The position numbers and the translations under genes were made by a program. The notes beneath the pieces were generated by a model. It was not told the origin of the DNA, searched no databases, and was given only the letters and a program-made list of their open reading frames with translations. A stretch of 64,000 bases of DNA from Salegentibacter salegens (lineage in GTDB: Bacteria > Bacteroidota > Bacteroidia > Flavobacteriales > Flavobacteriaceae), in assembly GCF_900142975.1 (NCBI RefSeq), contig NZ_LT670848.1, positions 3,472,001 to 3,536,000 of the forward strand. Direction: 5' to 3'. Positions within the stretch are counted from its first letter, which is position 1, and every line of letters begins with the position of its first letter. This document shows positions 10,122 through 18,675 of this stretch, piece by piece.

Positions 10122-11711
10122 TTAAAATTCTGAAGTAAAATGGAATTTAATCGAACGATACTTATCCTGCGTCATTTGTAATGAAAATTGGGAATCTGCT
10201 AAAAATACCAATTGTCCTTTTTTATCCTTAGCCAGAAATTTAGCTTTTAATCGTTTAAAATCTTTGAATTCTTCGCTTTTTTCATCTTCAGCCTCTACCC
10301 AGGTGGCTTTGTAAACGTTTAGGTTTTCGTAGGTGCATTTCGCGCCGTATTCGTGTTCCAACCTGTACTGAATAACTTCAAACTGAAGCGCTCCCACGGT
10401 TCCAATAATCTTTCGTCCGTTGAGTTCTAATGTAAAAAGCTGCGCTACACCTTCATCCATCAACTGGTCAACTCCTTTAGCGAGTTGTTTCGATTTCATT
10501 GGGTCGGCGTTGTTGATATATCTAAAATGTTCTGGGGAAAAACTTGGAATTCCGCGGTAATTTAAATTTTCACCTTCGGTAAGGGTATCTCCAATTTTAA
10601 AATTTCCCGTATCGTGTAAGCCTACAATATCACCGGCATAAGAAACATCTACAATTTCTTTCTTTTCAGCAAAAAATGCATTAGGACTGGAAAATTTCAG
10701 GTTTTTATTGTGTCTAACGTGTAAATAGGCTTTATTACGTTCAAACTTTCCTGAAACGATTTTTATAAATGCCAGGCGATCGCGGTGTTTGGGATCCATA
10801 TTGGCGTGGATCTTAAAAACAAAACCGGTAAATTTATCTTCATCGGGTTTTACCAGGCGTTCTTCACTTTCTTTAGGTCTTGGCGTAGGTGCAATGTTTA
10901 TAAAGCAATCTAATAATTCCCGAACTCCAAAATTATTTAAGGCCGAACCAAAGAACACGGGTTGTAAGCGGCCTTCCAGGTAAGCATCTTTATCAAATTC
11001 TGGATAAACGCCTTGTGCGAGTTCCAGTTCTTCCCTTAAATTATTTGCTGCAGTATTGCCAATTAATTCATCTAATTTATTAGAAGTTAGATCAGAAATT
11101 TCAATAGTATCCTCAATGTCTTTTTTAGGATCGCCGGTAAAGAGGTTTACATTCTTTTCCCAAATATTATAAATCCCTTTAAAGTCGTAGCCCATTCCAA
11201 TAGGGAAACTTAAAGGCGTTACGGTAAGGTTTAATTTTTGTTCAATTTCATCAAGTAATTCAAAGGCATCTTTCCCTTCCCGGTCCATTTTATTAATAAA
11301 AACGATCATTGGGATGTTTCGCATCCTACAAACTTCTACCAGTTTTTCGGTTTGTTCCTCTACACCTTTTGCAACATCTATTACCACAATAACGCTATCT
11401 ACAGCAGTTAAGGTTCTAAAAGTATCTTCAGCAAAGTCCTTGTGACCCGGAGTATCCAGGATATTGATTTTAATATCTTTATATTCAAAAGCTAAAACCG
11501 AAGTCGCTACCGAAATTCCCCTTTGGCGTTCAATCTCCATAAAGTCACTGGTCGCGCCTTTTTTGATCTTGTTAGATTTTACCGCCCCGGCCTCCTGAAT
11601 TGCGCCCCCAAAAAGCAGCAATTTCTCAGTAAGCGTTGTTTTACCCGCATCGGGGTGAGAGATAATCCCAAAAGTTCTTCTTCGTTTTAGTTCTTTCTGA
11701 AAACTTTTCAT
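10122..11711 (-). CDS. prfC: Peptide chain release factor 3
   Basis: This 529-residue translational GTPase recycles RF1/RF2 from the ribosome after termination. The P-loop is SHPDAGKT (residues 18-25), G3 is DTPGH (86-90) and G4 is NKMD (140-143). The start MKSFQKELKRRRTFGIISHP fits RF3 and differs from EF-G and LepA. Length is that of bacterial RF3. It appears to be a single-gene unit with a 230-bp non-coding region between it and the divergent OmpA fusion gene. Confidence 0.96.
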   Translation of the reverse strand: MKSFQKELKRRRTFGIISHPDAGKTTLTEKLLLFGGAIQEAGAVKSNKIKKGATSDFMEIERQRGISVATSVLAFEYKDIKINILDTPGHKDFAEDTFRTLTAVDSVIVVIDVAKGVEEQTEKLVEVCRMRNIPMIVFINKMDREGKDAFELLDEIEQKLNLTVTPLSFPIGMGYDFKGIYNIWEKNVNLFTGDPKKDIEDTIEISDLTSNKLDELIGNTAANNLREELELAQGVYPEFDKDAYLEGRLQPVFFGSALNNFGVRELLDCFINIAPTPRPKESEERLVKPDEDKFTGFVFKIHANMDPKHRDRLAFIKIVSGKFERNKAYLHVRHNKNLKFSSPNAFFAEKKEIVDVSYAGDIVGLHDTGNFKIGDTLTEGENLNYRGIPSFSPEHFRYINNADPMKSKQLAKGVDQLMDEGVAQLFTLELNGRKIIGTVGALQFEVIQYRLEHEYGAKCTYENLNVYKATWVEAEDEKSEEFKDFKRLKAKFLAKDKKGQLVFLADSQFSLQMTQDKYRSIKFHFTSEF

Positions 11712-11941
11712 CTATAAAAATATTAATTGGGTAGTTTGCTTCGGTTACTACGAGACAAAGCCCTCTATGGTAAATGATAATTACAAGCTTTTATGCCGGA
11801 TAATTTAGAGCTGCAAAAGTACTATTATTTTGAGGAAAATTAAGGATAATTTATTTGCTCCTTTGTTAGACTTCCTTCAGGATTTTAGCAAAAACCTGTT
11901 AAAAATCTTCGGCTTTAAAAACATTCATTAATTTTACAATT

Positions 11942-13540
11942 ATGGGGCAGTATTTAATAAGATCGATAGTTTTTTTGAGTTTGCTATGTGCCGGCTATAA
12001 CTGCGTTGGGCAAATAAATGAGCAGGTGATTGCTCCCGGTGCTTATGTAATTAATATGGGCTCGAATCCTCAAACCGCAGAAAATTCCTTACAAGCTTAT
12101 GGTTTGATTTATAATTTATTGAAAGATGAGAAGATTGAAGTAAAGTGGGTAATAAGCCCAGAGAAAGAAAAAGACGGGACAGATTTCACCTATAAGGAAA
12201 CTGCTTTTAAAGGGAGTGCTTTTATTATCCCGGTTTCTTATATCACCGGGGATATTAAAAAAATAATTACGTCCTGGGAGGAAAAAGGAGTTGTAGGGCT
12301 TTATTTAGAAGCATCCATTCGCGTTCCGGTTTTCTCGAGTTTATCGGTAGCGCCACGCTGGACTTTAGATCGGGAAAACGGTTACATAGCCTTGCCATTT
12401 TTTAAAGCGGCTGCAATTCCTGAAGAAGCTTATGGAGGCAATAGCAGTAAAAACTGGAAGTCACCCGAAAATCTTGGAGTTTGCGATGATATTTTTGTAA
12501 TGCCCCATGCCGATCCCGGTTTTACAACTCACAAAAATCTTTATACCTGGAATAGTAAATATAAAGGGGCGATTTGGGCCGGTTGTCACGCGGTAAGTAA
12601 ACTGGAAAACCTGTCGGGAAATATTAAATTTCAAGATAAAGATAGCACCGAATTTATTCAGTTAAATTTTTTGAGTTCAGGTTTTCCCGGGGCACAGAGT
12701 GCGGGTTTAATTCACTATAAAAACCATCGGCACGGTACGCCACCTTATCAAAACTTATTACCTGCCGATCCTGTAGCACAGTATATGGGTAGGCCAGATA
12801 AAGCACATTTAAACGGTTCTGAAAGAATTTTTCTTCCGAAGAAAATAAATAGGTGGCGAAAAGAAACAAGGAAAATTGTGATAGATGAAGATGCGCCAGA
12901 TATTCCTGAAATTGCTGAGGATACCGCGGTGGTGACCGCTTACGGCCACGCTTATGGAAATCCTGAAAATGGATTGGTGATGTACCAGGCGGGGCATAGC
13001 ATTTACGGCAAAGAACCTTCAAATATAGCAGCATTGCGAGCTTTTTTTAACTGGAGTTTTTATGCTACAGAAATTAAACGAAGAAAGAATGCACTGGAAT
13101 TTGGAAATTTGAATGGTCAACCTGTGCTCGATGCTAAAGTTGGTGATGACCTTACGGGAATACTGCGCTTAAAGCCTATTCATTTTGATTTGGATAAATC
13201 TGAAATTAGGCCAGGAGATAAACCGGCATTGGATAGTATTGTCACTTTTATGAAAATTCATCCGGCATTATTGCTTGATATAAGGTCGCACACCGATAGC
13301 CGGGCAAATGATGCTTATAATATGCAACTTTCAGAAAGAAGGGTTGAAGCAACAATTAAGTATTTAATAGCAAAAGGAATATCTGAAGCCCGAATTACCG
13401 GGAGAGGTTATGGCGAAACGGAGCTGCTAAATAATTGCGGTAATAACTATAAATGCACTGAAGCCGGGCACGAAGAAAACAGGCGATCAGAATTTATTCT
13501 GGCTATAGATTGTGACATTTATTCGAAAAATGAATTTTAA
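11942..13540 (+). CDS. OmpA-domain protein with DJ-1-like N-terminal domain
   Basis: This 532-residue exported protein has a signal peptide (about residues 1-24, ending in VGQ). Residues 25 to about 390 form a domain that I recognise from the N-termini of very large Bacteroidota surface proteins, with APGAYVINMG, VPVFSSLSVAPRWTLDREN, DDIFVMPHADP and IWAGCHAVSKLEN. Cys215-His216 in the last block resembles the nucleophile elbow of DJ-1/PfpI and glutamine-amidotransferase-like proteins. Residues about 405-525 are a typical OmpA C-terminal peptidoglycan-binding domain, HFDLDKSEIRPGD from His414, then HTDSRANDAYNMQLSERR and AGHEENRRSEF. The product should sit in the periplasm or outer membrane, anchored to the cell wall. 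Enzymatic activity is inferred only. No operon partner is evident. Confidence 0.75.
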   Translation: MGQYLIRSIVFLSLLCAGYNCVGQINEQVIAPGAYVINMGSNPQTAENSLQAYGLIYNLLKDEKIEVKWVISPEKEKDGTDFTYKETAFKGSAFIIPVSYITGDIKKIITSWEEKGVVGLYLEASIRVPVFSSLSVAPRWTLDRENGYIALPFFKAAAIPEEAYGGNSSKNWKSPENLGVCDDIFVMPHADPGFTTHKNLYTWNSKYKGAIWAGCHAVSKLENLSGNIKFQDKDSTEFIQLNFLSSGFPGAQSAGLIHYKNHRHGTPPYQNLLPADPVAQYMGRPDKAHLNGSERIFLPKKINRWRKETRKIVIDEDAPDIPEIAEDTAVVTAYGHAYGNPENGLVMYQAGHSIYGKEPSNIAALRAFFNWSFYATEIKRRKNALEFGNLNGQPVLDAKVGDDLTGILRLKPIHFDLDKSEIRPGDKPALDSIVTFMKIHPALLLDIRSHTDSRANDAYNMQLSERRVEATIKYLIAKGISEARITGRGYGETELLNNCGNNYKCTEAGHEENRRSEFILAIDCDIYSKNEF

Positions 13541-13593
13541 AGGTTTTCTTGCTCTCCTGGTAGAAATGCAACATAATTTTAGGAAATGTAGAC

Positions 13594-13625
13594 TTGTAAA
13601 ACCCCCTCTTCATTTCGTACATTTG
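13594..13625 (+). promoter_or_regulatory. Candidate promoter of the idi operon
   Basis: TTG at 13594-13596 and TACATTTG at 13618-13625 are 21 bases apart, matching the Bacteroidota -33 TTG and -7 TAnnTTTG pattern. The ATG of idi is 16 bases beyond the -7 box, so the leader would be very short. Confidence 0.5.
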
Positions 13626-13641
13626 GCACTCAAAGAAAAAA

Positions 13642-14160
13642 ATGGGAACAGATAAGGTAATATTAGTAAACGAAAACGACGAGCAAATTGGCGTGATGGA
13701 GAAGATAGAGGCTCACGAGAAAGCTTTACTGCATCGGGCATTTTCAGTCTTTGTTTTTAATGAGAAAGGCGAGTTAATGATCCAGCAGCGAGCACATTCT
13801 AAATACCATTCTCCGGGATTGTGGACCAACACTTGTTGTAGTCATCAGCGCGAAGGAGAAAGCAATGTTGCTGCCGGGAAAAGAAGGCTTCAGGAGGAAA
13901 TGGGCTTTAGTACCGATTTAAAGGAAGTTATGAATTTTATTTACAAAGCTCCTTTTGATAACGGACTTACTGAACACGAATTTGACTATATTATGATTGG
14001 AAATTATGAAGATGATCCCAATCCCAATCCCGATGAAGTGGCTAATTGGAAATGGATGAGCCTGGAAGCAATAAAATCTGATATGGAAGTGAACCCTGGC
14101 GTATATACCGAGTGGTTCAAGATTATTTTTGATAAATATTATTTAAGTATTCAAAAATGA
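13642..14160 (+). CDS. idi: Isopentenyl-diphosphate delta-isomerase, type 1
   Basis: This 172-residue Nudix-fold enzyme interconverts IPP and DMAPP for isoprenoid synthesis, which here feeds menaquinone and lipid carriers. The type 1 motif WTNTCCSH (61-68) carries the catalytic cysteine, with Cys65 or Cys66 the candidate, and metal-binding His68. The degenerate Nudix block GKRRLQEEMG follows. The second catalytic segment is LTEHEFDYIM with Glu111 and Glu113. Length fits the E. coli enzyme. Its stop overlaps the start of the pterin synthase gene by ATGA, so translation is probably coupled in an operon of idi, pterin synthase and peroxiredoxin. Confidence 0.95.
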   Translation: MGTDKVILVNENDEQIGVMEKIEAHEKALLHRAFSVFVFNEKGELMIQQRAHSKYHSPGLWTNTCCSHQREGESNVAAGKRRLQEEMGFSTDLKEVMNFIYKAPFDNGLTEHEFDYIMIGNYEDDPNPNPDEVANWKWMSLEAIKSDMEVNPGVYTEWFKIIFDKYYLSIQK

Positions 14161-14567
14161 GATTAAGTGTACATAGAAAAGCTCATTTCAATGCGGCGCA
14201 TCGCTTGTATCGCAAAGATTGGAGTGATGAGAAGAACCTGCGGGTTTTTGGAAAATGCAGCAATCCGCACTATCACGGGCATAATTATGATCTTATTGTA
14301 AAGGTTACCGGTGAGATAGACCCGGAAACCGGATTTGTAATGGATTTAAAACGACTCAAAGATCTAATATACGAAGAAGTTGAAGTGCCTTTTGACCATA
14401 AGAACTTGAATGAAGAGGTGCCGCCTTTTAACGAACTTAATCCTACAGCTGAAAATATCGCGGTAGTAATTTGGAATAAAATCAGGGAAAAATTAAAAGC
14501 TGAACTCGATTTGGAGATCACTTTATATGAAACTCCTAGAAATTACGTAACCTATAAAGGAGAATAG
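14157..14567 (+). CDS. 6-pyruvoyl-tetrahydropterin synthase family (PTPS-II type motif)
   Basis: This 136-residue T-fold enzyme is of the PTPS/QueD family. Zinc ligands are His15, His40 and His42 (HGH), the catalytic cysteine is Cys34, and Asp80-His81 (FDHKNLN) and Glu125 complete the site. The spacing Cys34-x5-HGH is the pattern described for PTPS-II, which makes 6-pyruvoyl-tetrahydropterin. QueD, of queuosine synthesis, has C-x3-HGH. Automatic annotation would probably call it queD. Family membership is certain; the PTPS-II assignment is inference from the motif. Four-base overlap with idi upstream, and the next gene starts immediately after its stop. Confidence 0.88.
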   Translation: MRLSVHRKAHFNAAHRLYRKDWSDEKNLRVFGKCSNPHYHGHNYDLIVKVTGEIDPETGFVMDLKRLKDLIYEEVEVPFDHKNLNEEVPPFNELNPTAENIAVVIWNKIREKLKAELDLEITLYETPRNYVTYKGE

Positions 14568-15026
14568 ATGGCACTTAAAATTGGCGATAAATTACCGAGA
14601 TTAACTTTAAAAGATCAAGATGGGGAGAACTACCATTTTTCTAGAGTAGAAGATAAAGCTTTGGTAATCTTTTTCTACCCAAAAGATTTTACTCCCGGCT
14701 GTACCAAAGAAGCTTGTAGTTTTAGAGATCATTATGAAGAATTCCAGGATTTAGGTGCCGAAGTAATTGGGATAAGTACCGATAATGAAAGTTCTCATAA
14801 AAAATTTGCCTCTAAACACCAACTTCCCTTTGTGCTACTTTCAGATAAAGAAAAGCGTGCCCGTCAGGCTTTTGGCGTGAAACCGGGTTTACTGGGTTTA
14901 CTTCCGGGAAGGGAAACTTTTGTATTTGATAAAGATAAAAAATTGATACATAGATTTAATAGTATGGGAGCTTCACAGCATATTCCCGAAGCGCTTAATT
15001 CCCTTAAGAAAATTCAGGAAAAATAA
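14568..15026 (+). CDS. bcp: Thiol peroxidase, BCP/PrxQ type peroxiredoxin
   Basis: This 152-residue cytoplasmic peroxiredoxin reduces hydroperoxides using thioredoxin. The motif DFTPGCTKEAC carries the peroxidatic Cys45 and the resolving Cys50 five residues later, the atypical two-cysteine arrangement of PrxQ/BCP proteins. The thioredoxin fold starts at LVIFFYPKDF. It begins directly after the stop of the pterin synthase, so it is the third gene of the idi operon. No functional link between the three is evident. Confidence 0.93.
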   Translation: MALKIGDKLPRLTLKDQDGENYHFSRVEDKALVIFFYPKDFTPGCTKEACSFRDHYEEFQDLGAEVIGISTDNESSHKKFASKHQLPFVLLSDKEKRARQAFGVKPGLLGLLPGRETFVFDKDKKLIHRFNSMGASQHIPEALNSLKKIQEK

Positions 15027-15089
15027 TTTTAGTTCTGCTGTAATTTGTATTAAAAAATAGTCTAAATTCGCAGCCGAAATTTAAGTGAT

Positions 15090-15353
15090 ATGGCAAGTAA
15101 GAGATTATTAAAAAGAGATGTGAATTACGTAATGGGAGACATTATTGATGCAGCATACATACATCAAATGGCTAACCCTGACGACGCATCTAAAACTGAA
15201 GCGATTGTAGACGAAGCCATTGCAGAATTTGATGAATTGATCACTAAGATCAATCAAAAAGATGTAGAAAATAAAAAGCAACATTTTAAAGCGATAGAAA
15301 AAGAGTTGGAAGCAAAAGCTGAAGCCCTAATCGTGAAGATAAACGCTTTATAG
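15090..15353 (+). CDS. Small conserved helical protein
   Basis: This 87-residue soluble protein starts MASKRLLKRDVNYVMGDIID. Its C-terminal half is rich in Lys, Glu and Ala with coiled-coil character (KKQHFKAIEKELEAKAEAL). There is no signal peptide, membrane segment or known catalytic motif. I recognise the type as a hypothetical protein frequent in Flavobacteriaceae but can name no function. It lies 9 bases upstream of tRNA-Thr, on the same strand, and may share its transcript and terminator. Confidence 0.75.
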   Translation: MASKRLLKRDVNYVMGDIIDAAYIHQMANPDDASKTEAIVDEAIAEFDELITKINQKDVENKKQHFKAIEKELEAKAEALIVKINAL

Positions 15354-15362
15354 AAATTAGTT

Positions 15363-15436
15363 GCCGATGTAGCTCAGCTGGCTAGAGCAGCTGATTTGTA
15401 ATCAGCAGGTCGTGGGTTCGAGTCCCTCCATCGGCT
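15363..15436 (+). tRNA. tRNA-Thr (anticodon UGU)
   Basis: The acceptor stem GCCGATG pairs with CATCGGC, followed by discriminator T. The D-arm is GCTC..GAGC-like, the anticodon arm CTGAT-TTGTAAT-CAG shows TGT in the loop, and the T-arm carries GTTCGAGTC. Seventy-four bases, CCA not encoded. A strong terminator follows 10 bases later. Confidence 0.97.
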
Positions 15437-15446
15437 CTTTGTAAAG

Positions 15447-15474
15447 ACCCATTCCTTTTCGGAGTGGGTTTTTT
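15447..15474 (+). terminator. Terminator after tRNA-Thr
   Basis: ACCCATTCC (15447-15455) pairs with GGAGTGGGT (15461-15469) with one G-T pair and is followed by six Ts. Confidence 0.88.
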
Positions 15475-15491
15475 CATGGAATCCTTTAAAT

Positions 15492-15568
15492 GTCATCCTG
15501 AATTTATTTCAGGATCTAGGTTGTAGCTAATCAAAACATGTTAGAAGCTGAAAAAGTTCAGCTTGACG
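15492..15568. repeat. Dispersed double-hairpin repeat, copy 1
   Basis: The element is bounded by GTCA and TGAC. Left hairpin: ATCCTGAA (15495-15502) with TTCAGGAT (15508-15515). Right hairpin: AAGCTGAA (15545-15552) with TTCAGCTT (15557-15564). Centre boundaries are TCTA and TTAGA. It lies between tRNA-Thr and the convergent mqo gene. Two related copies are at 28445-28505 and 40048-40129. Confidence 0.85.
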
Positions 15569-15634
15569 CAACAAGGTTTTTCATACAGCCTCTTTTATAG
15601 TGAAAGATTATGGGTTGTATTGAACTTGTGTCTA

Positions 15635-17137
15635 TTAATGCAAAACCTCCAACTCCAGTTTTTTAGAAGAATTCGCCTGAATTTCCTTGAATTCAGTTAT
15701 ATTTTCTTCGATTTTTTTATTCCAGAAAGGAATCATTTTTGAAAGTTTTTGTTGCCATTTTTTAGATTCTATTTTTTCAGGAAAAGCAATATTAATTACA
15801 TTCAACATAATAGAAACCGCAACTGAAGCTCCTGGCGATGCACCTAATAAAGCGGTGATACTACCATCTTTACTGTGAACTACATCGGTTCCAAATTCTA
15901 AAATCCCGCCTTGTTCTTCATCTTTTTTAATGATTTGAACCCGTTTTCCGGCTACTTTTAATTCCCAGTCTTCTGGCTTTGCATCTTTAATAAATACGCT
16001 AAGATCTTCCATTCGGTCAGAATGATCCATAGTTACCTGCTGCATCAGGTATTTCGTAAGTGGTAAATTATGCCAGAAAACGCCCCACATAGAAGGGATA
16101 TTTTCTTTATTTATACTTTTTGGCAAATCCATTTTTGAACCTTCTTTTAGAAATTTAGTAGTAAATCCTGCAAAGGGGCCAAATAGCAATTCTTTTTTGC
16201 CGTTTATATATCTGGTATCCAGGTGTGGGGTAGACATGGGGGGAGCATCTGGCCCGGCTTTACTGTAGACTTTAGCCCAATGTTGCTCTATAACTTTACG
16301 GTTTTTACAAACCAACCATTGGCCATCTACAGGAAATCCGCCATAGCCGTCCTTTTCTTCTATCTCTACTTTTTGAAGTAAAGGTAGGGCACCGCCCCCG
16401 GCACCAATAAAAACGTGTTCAGCATCATAATAAGTGACTTTGCCAGAATCTAAATTTTGAGCTTCTACTGTCCATTCCAGAGTTTCATCTGGATCTACAT
16501 CTAAAACATCGGTGTTTCTTAAAACGGGAACATTAAATTGTTCTTCCAGGACTTTAAAATATTGTTGTGAGAGTTCTTCAAAATTAACCTCGGTCCCAAT
16601 TTCCATTCGTGTGGCAGCCATTTTCTCATTCTCGCGGCCTTTAGCGATTAACGGGATCCATTCTTTTAATTTATTTGGGTTTTCAGAAAATTTCATTTCT
16701 TCAAACATTGGCGTTTGGGTAAGCGCTTTAAATCGACTTTTAAGAAAATTGATATTATCTTCACCATTAACCCAGCTGTGATGGGGAACTGAATGAATAA
16801 AATTCTGAGGCTCTTTTATAAGTTTTTGGTCTACCAGATAGGCCCAGAATTGTTTACTGGTTTCAAACTGACTAAAAATTTCGATTGCTTTACTAATATC
16901 TATACTACCATCAGAATTTTCAGGGGTATAGTTAAGTTCGCAAAGTGCCGAATGCCCGGTACCGGCATTATTCCACGCACCAGAACTTTCTTTAGCTACT
17001 TCTCCCAGCTTTTCAAAAATGATTATTTTGATCTTAGGATCTATTAACTTCAGCATTAATGCGAGTGTAGCACTCATTATGCCGCCTCCCACGCAAATAA
17101 GATCGTAGTTATTTTCTTCGCGTACTTTTTGATTCAT
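15635..17137 (-). CDS. mqo: Malate:quinone oxidoreductase
   Basis: This 500-residue FAD enzyme oxidises malate to oxaloacetate and passes electrons to the quinone pool at the inner membrane face, a route of the TCA cycle common in Bacteroidota. Near the N-terminus is the dinucleotide-binding YDLICVGGGIMSATLALM. Other family blocks are SSGAWNNAGTGHSALCELNY, SQFETSKQFWAYLV, and the C-terminal LLGASPGASVAVSIML. The frame extends back to a TTG at 17176, but I chose the ATG at 17137 because it places the flavin motif at the usual distance and because a TAnnTTTG box lies between the two candidates. It converges on tRNA-Thr across repeat copy 1. Confidence 0.95.
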   Translation of the reverse strand: MNQKVREENNYDLICVGGGIMSATLALMLKLIDPKIKIIIFEKLGEVAKESSGAWNNAGTGHSALCELNYTPENSDGSIDISKAIEIFSQFETSKQFWAYLVDQKLIKEPQNFIHSVPHHSWVNGEDNINFLKSRFKALTQTPMFEEMKFSENPNKLKEWIPLIAKGRENEKMAATRMEIGTEVNFEELSQQYFKVLEEQFNVPVLRNTDVLDVDPDETLEWTVEAQNLDSGKVTYYDAEHVFIGAGGGALPLLQKVEIEEKDGYGGFPVDGQWLVCKNRKVIEQHWAKVYSKAGPDAPPMSTPHLDTRYINGKKELLFGPFAGFTTKFLKEGSKMDLPKSINKENIPSMWGVFWHNLPLTKYLMQQVTMDHSDRMEDLSVFIKDAKPEDWELKVAGKRVQIIKKDEEQGGILEFGTDVVHSKDGSITALLGASPGASVAVSIMLNVINIAFPEKIESKKWQQKLSKMIPFWNKKIEENITEFKEIQANSSKKLELEVLH

Positions 17138-17151
17138 AGCCTGGTTTTTCT

Positions 17152-17159
17152 CAAACTTA
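17152..17159 (-). promoter_or_regulatory. Candidate -7 box of mqo
   Basis: On the minus strand the sequence reads TAAGTTTG, matching TAnnTTTG, 14 bases before the ATG at 17137. A well-spaced TTG at -33 is not evident. Transcription from here would exclude the upstream TTG start. Confidence 0.35.
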
Positions 17160-17231
17160 GAAAAATACAAACCCAATCTTAGCCAATAAAATATTAAACC
17201 TGATAAGATTTATTTAACCTCTAACTATTTT

Positions 17232-18506
17232 TTAATCTGAAGTTGAGGTTTCATACTGCAATTCCTTATGCTCGGTTCTAACTTTCTTTACACTTCTGTT
17301 TAGCAGTAAACTAATAATTAATGCAACGATAATTAGCCCGGTAAAAACGTAGAAAACGGGAATATAACTTCCGGTTCGGGTATAGATTTGCGAGACCAGG
17401 GTAGGACCAATAAGTCCGCCCAGAGACCAGGTAGTTAATAAATATCCGTGAATTGCTCCAAGTTCTTTTGTGCCAAAAAGATCGCCTATAAAAGCCGGAA
17501 GGTTAGAAAACCCACCGCCGTAACAACTTACTACCAGAAAAATAAAGATTTGAAAAATAATAGCACTGCTAATAATTGGTAAGGTAATAAAAGCAATAAG
17601 CTGAATTATGAAGAAAATAATAAATACTTTTGGACGTGAAATATAATCTGAAGCCGCAGCCCAGCCTAATCTTCCGCCACCATTAAAAATTCCCATGAGT
17701 CCCACCATAGTAGCTGCTGCACCTGCCGAGAGTCCAACGATGTTTTGTGCCATTGGGGAAGCTACAGAAATCATCATAATTCCTGCGCTTGTATTTATTA
17801 GCATCATTGTCCAGAGCATCCAGAAATGCTTGGTTCTAACAGCTTCACCAGATGTAGCTTGAGATAAGTCTCTTTTTATTTTTTTTGTACCCGCTTTTAC
17901 CGCTGCTTCCATTCCTGCTGGCATCCAGTTTTTTGGCGGTGGTGCGATGTAAGAAGCGCCAAGCATCATTAAAACAAAATACGAGGCTCCTAAAATATAA
18001 AAAGTAGTACTGATGCCGATAGATTCTATTAAACTTGCGGCCACTGGTGCAGTGAGTAAAGCACCGGTGCCAAATCCCAGTACAGCCATTCCTGTAGCTA
18101 AACCTCGCTTGTCTGGAAACCATTTTACCAAAGTTGAAACGGGAGCTATATAACCAATTCCCAGCCCCAGCCCGCTTAATAACCCGTAGGAGAGTAGGAA
18201 TCCTGTTAACGAATCCATTGAAATGGCAAATCCTGAGCCGGCCTGGCCTAAACCAAATAAAACTGCAGCCAGCATAGCCGATTTCTTTGGGCCGCTTCTC
18301 TCTACAAATTTTCCGAATAAGGCTGCAGAACCTCCACCGAGGACCATCATTATTGTAAATGCCGTGGTAACAGAAGCCATAGACCAGCCCTTTGTTTCAA
18401 CAAGAGGTTGGGTATAAACACTATAGGCATAGGCGGCACCTATTGAAATATGAATAAAAACTGCCGAAGCGGCAATAAGCCATCGGTTTTTGTTTGGAGC
18501 ACTCAT
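17232..18506 (-). CDS. MFS transporter, oxalate/formate-antiporter (OFA) type
   Basis: This 424-residue protein has twelve predicted membrane segments and the OFA-family features SIGAAYAYSVYTQPLVETKGWS, here read as SIGAAYAYSVYTQP and LVETKGWS, FGKFVERSGPKKSA in the first cytoplasmic loop, and GLGLGIGYIAPVSTLVKWFPDKRG in the middle of the N-half, of which GYIAPVSTLVKWFPDKRG is diagnostic. Relatives exchange or import small carboxylates such as oxalate, formate or lactate. The substrate cannot be decided. The charged middle loop (KAGTKKIKRDLSQATSGEAV) separates the halves. It is on the same strand as mqo, 94 bases upstream, which would suit a carboxylate carrier, but co-transcription is not shown. 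Confidence 0.88.
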   Translation of the reverse strand: MSAPNKNRWLIAASAVFIHISIGAAYAYSVYTQPLVETKGWSMASVTTAFTIMMVLGGGSAALFGKFVERSGPKKSAMLAAVLFGLGQAGSGFAISMDSLTGFLLSYGLLSGLGLGIGYIAPVSTLVKWFPDKRGLATGMAVLGFGTGALLTAPVAASLIESIGISTTFYILGASYFVLMMLGASYIAPPPKNWMPAGMEAAVKAGTKKIKRDLSQATSGEAVRTKHFWMLWTMMLINTSAGIMMISVASPMAQNIVGLSAGAAATMVGLMGIFNGGGRLGWAAASDYISRPKVFIIFFIIQLIAFITLPIISSAIIFQIFIFLVVSCYGGGFSNLPAFIGDLFGTKELGAIHGYLLTTWSLGGLIGPTLVSQIYTRTGSYIPVFYVFTGLIIVALIISLLLNRSVKKVRTEHKELQYETSTSD

Positions 18507-18617
18507 TTATAAAGGATTTTGCAAGTTTGTAAGACTATTAAATTGAATAGAACAACAAGTATAAGTTTTTATTACGGAAATATAAATGAAATGCCTGTAG
18601 TATTATAAATGAGGTAA

Positions 18618-18650
18618 TAAAAAAAAGCCCGAAATATTAATTTCGGGCTC
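18618..18650 (-). terminator. Terminator of the DUF4369 lipoprotein gene
   Basis: AGCCCGAAA (18626-18634) pairs with TTTCGGGCT (18641-18649). The A-run at 18618-18626 becomes a U-tract on minus-strand transcripts, so it ends the lipoprotein gene whose stop is at 18676. Confidence 0.85.
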
Positions 18651-18675
18651 TAAGATTGTCCAGGATAATTCTGAA

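Noticed and set aside
15465..15585. Flanking arms around repeat copy 1 like those of copies 2 and 3
   Set aside because: I looked for an outer inverted repeat and found only a short direct repeat (GGTTTTTTCAT and GGTTTTTCAT), so copy 1 lacks the terminator enclosure.
17138..17176. Longer mqo start at a TTG
   Set aside because: The added 13 residues are not family-like and a candidate promoter box lies between the two starts.
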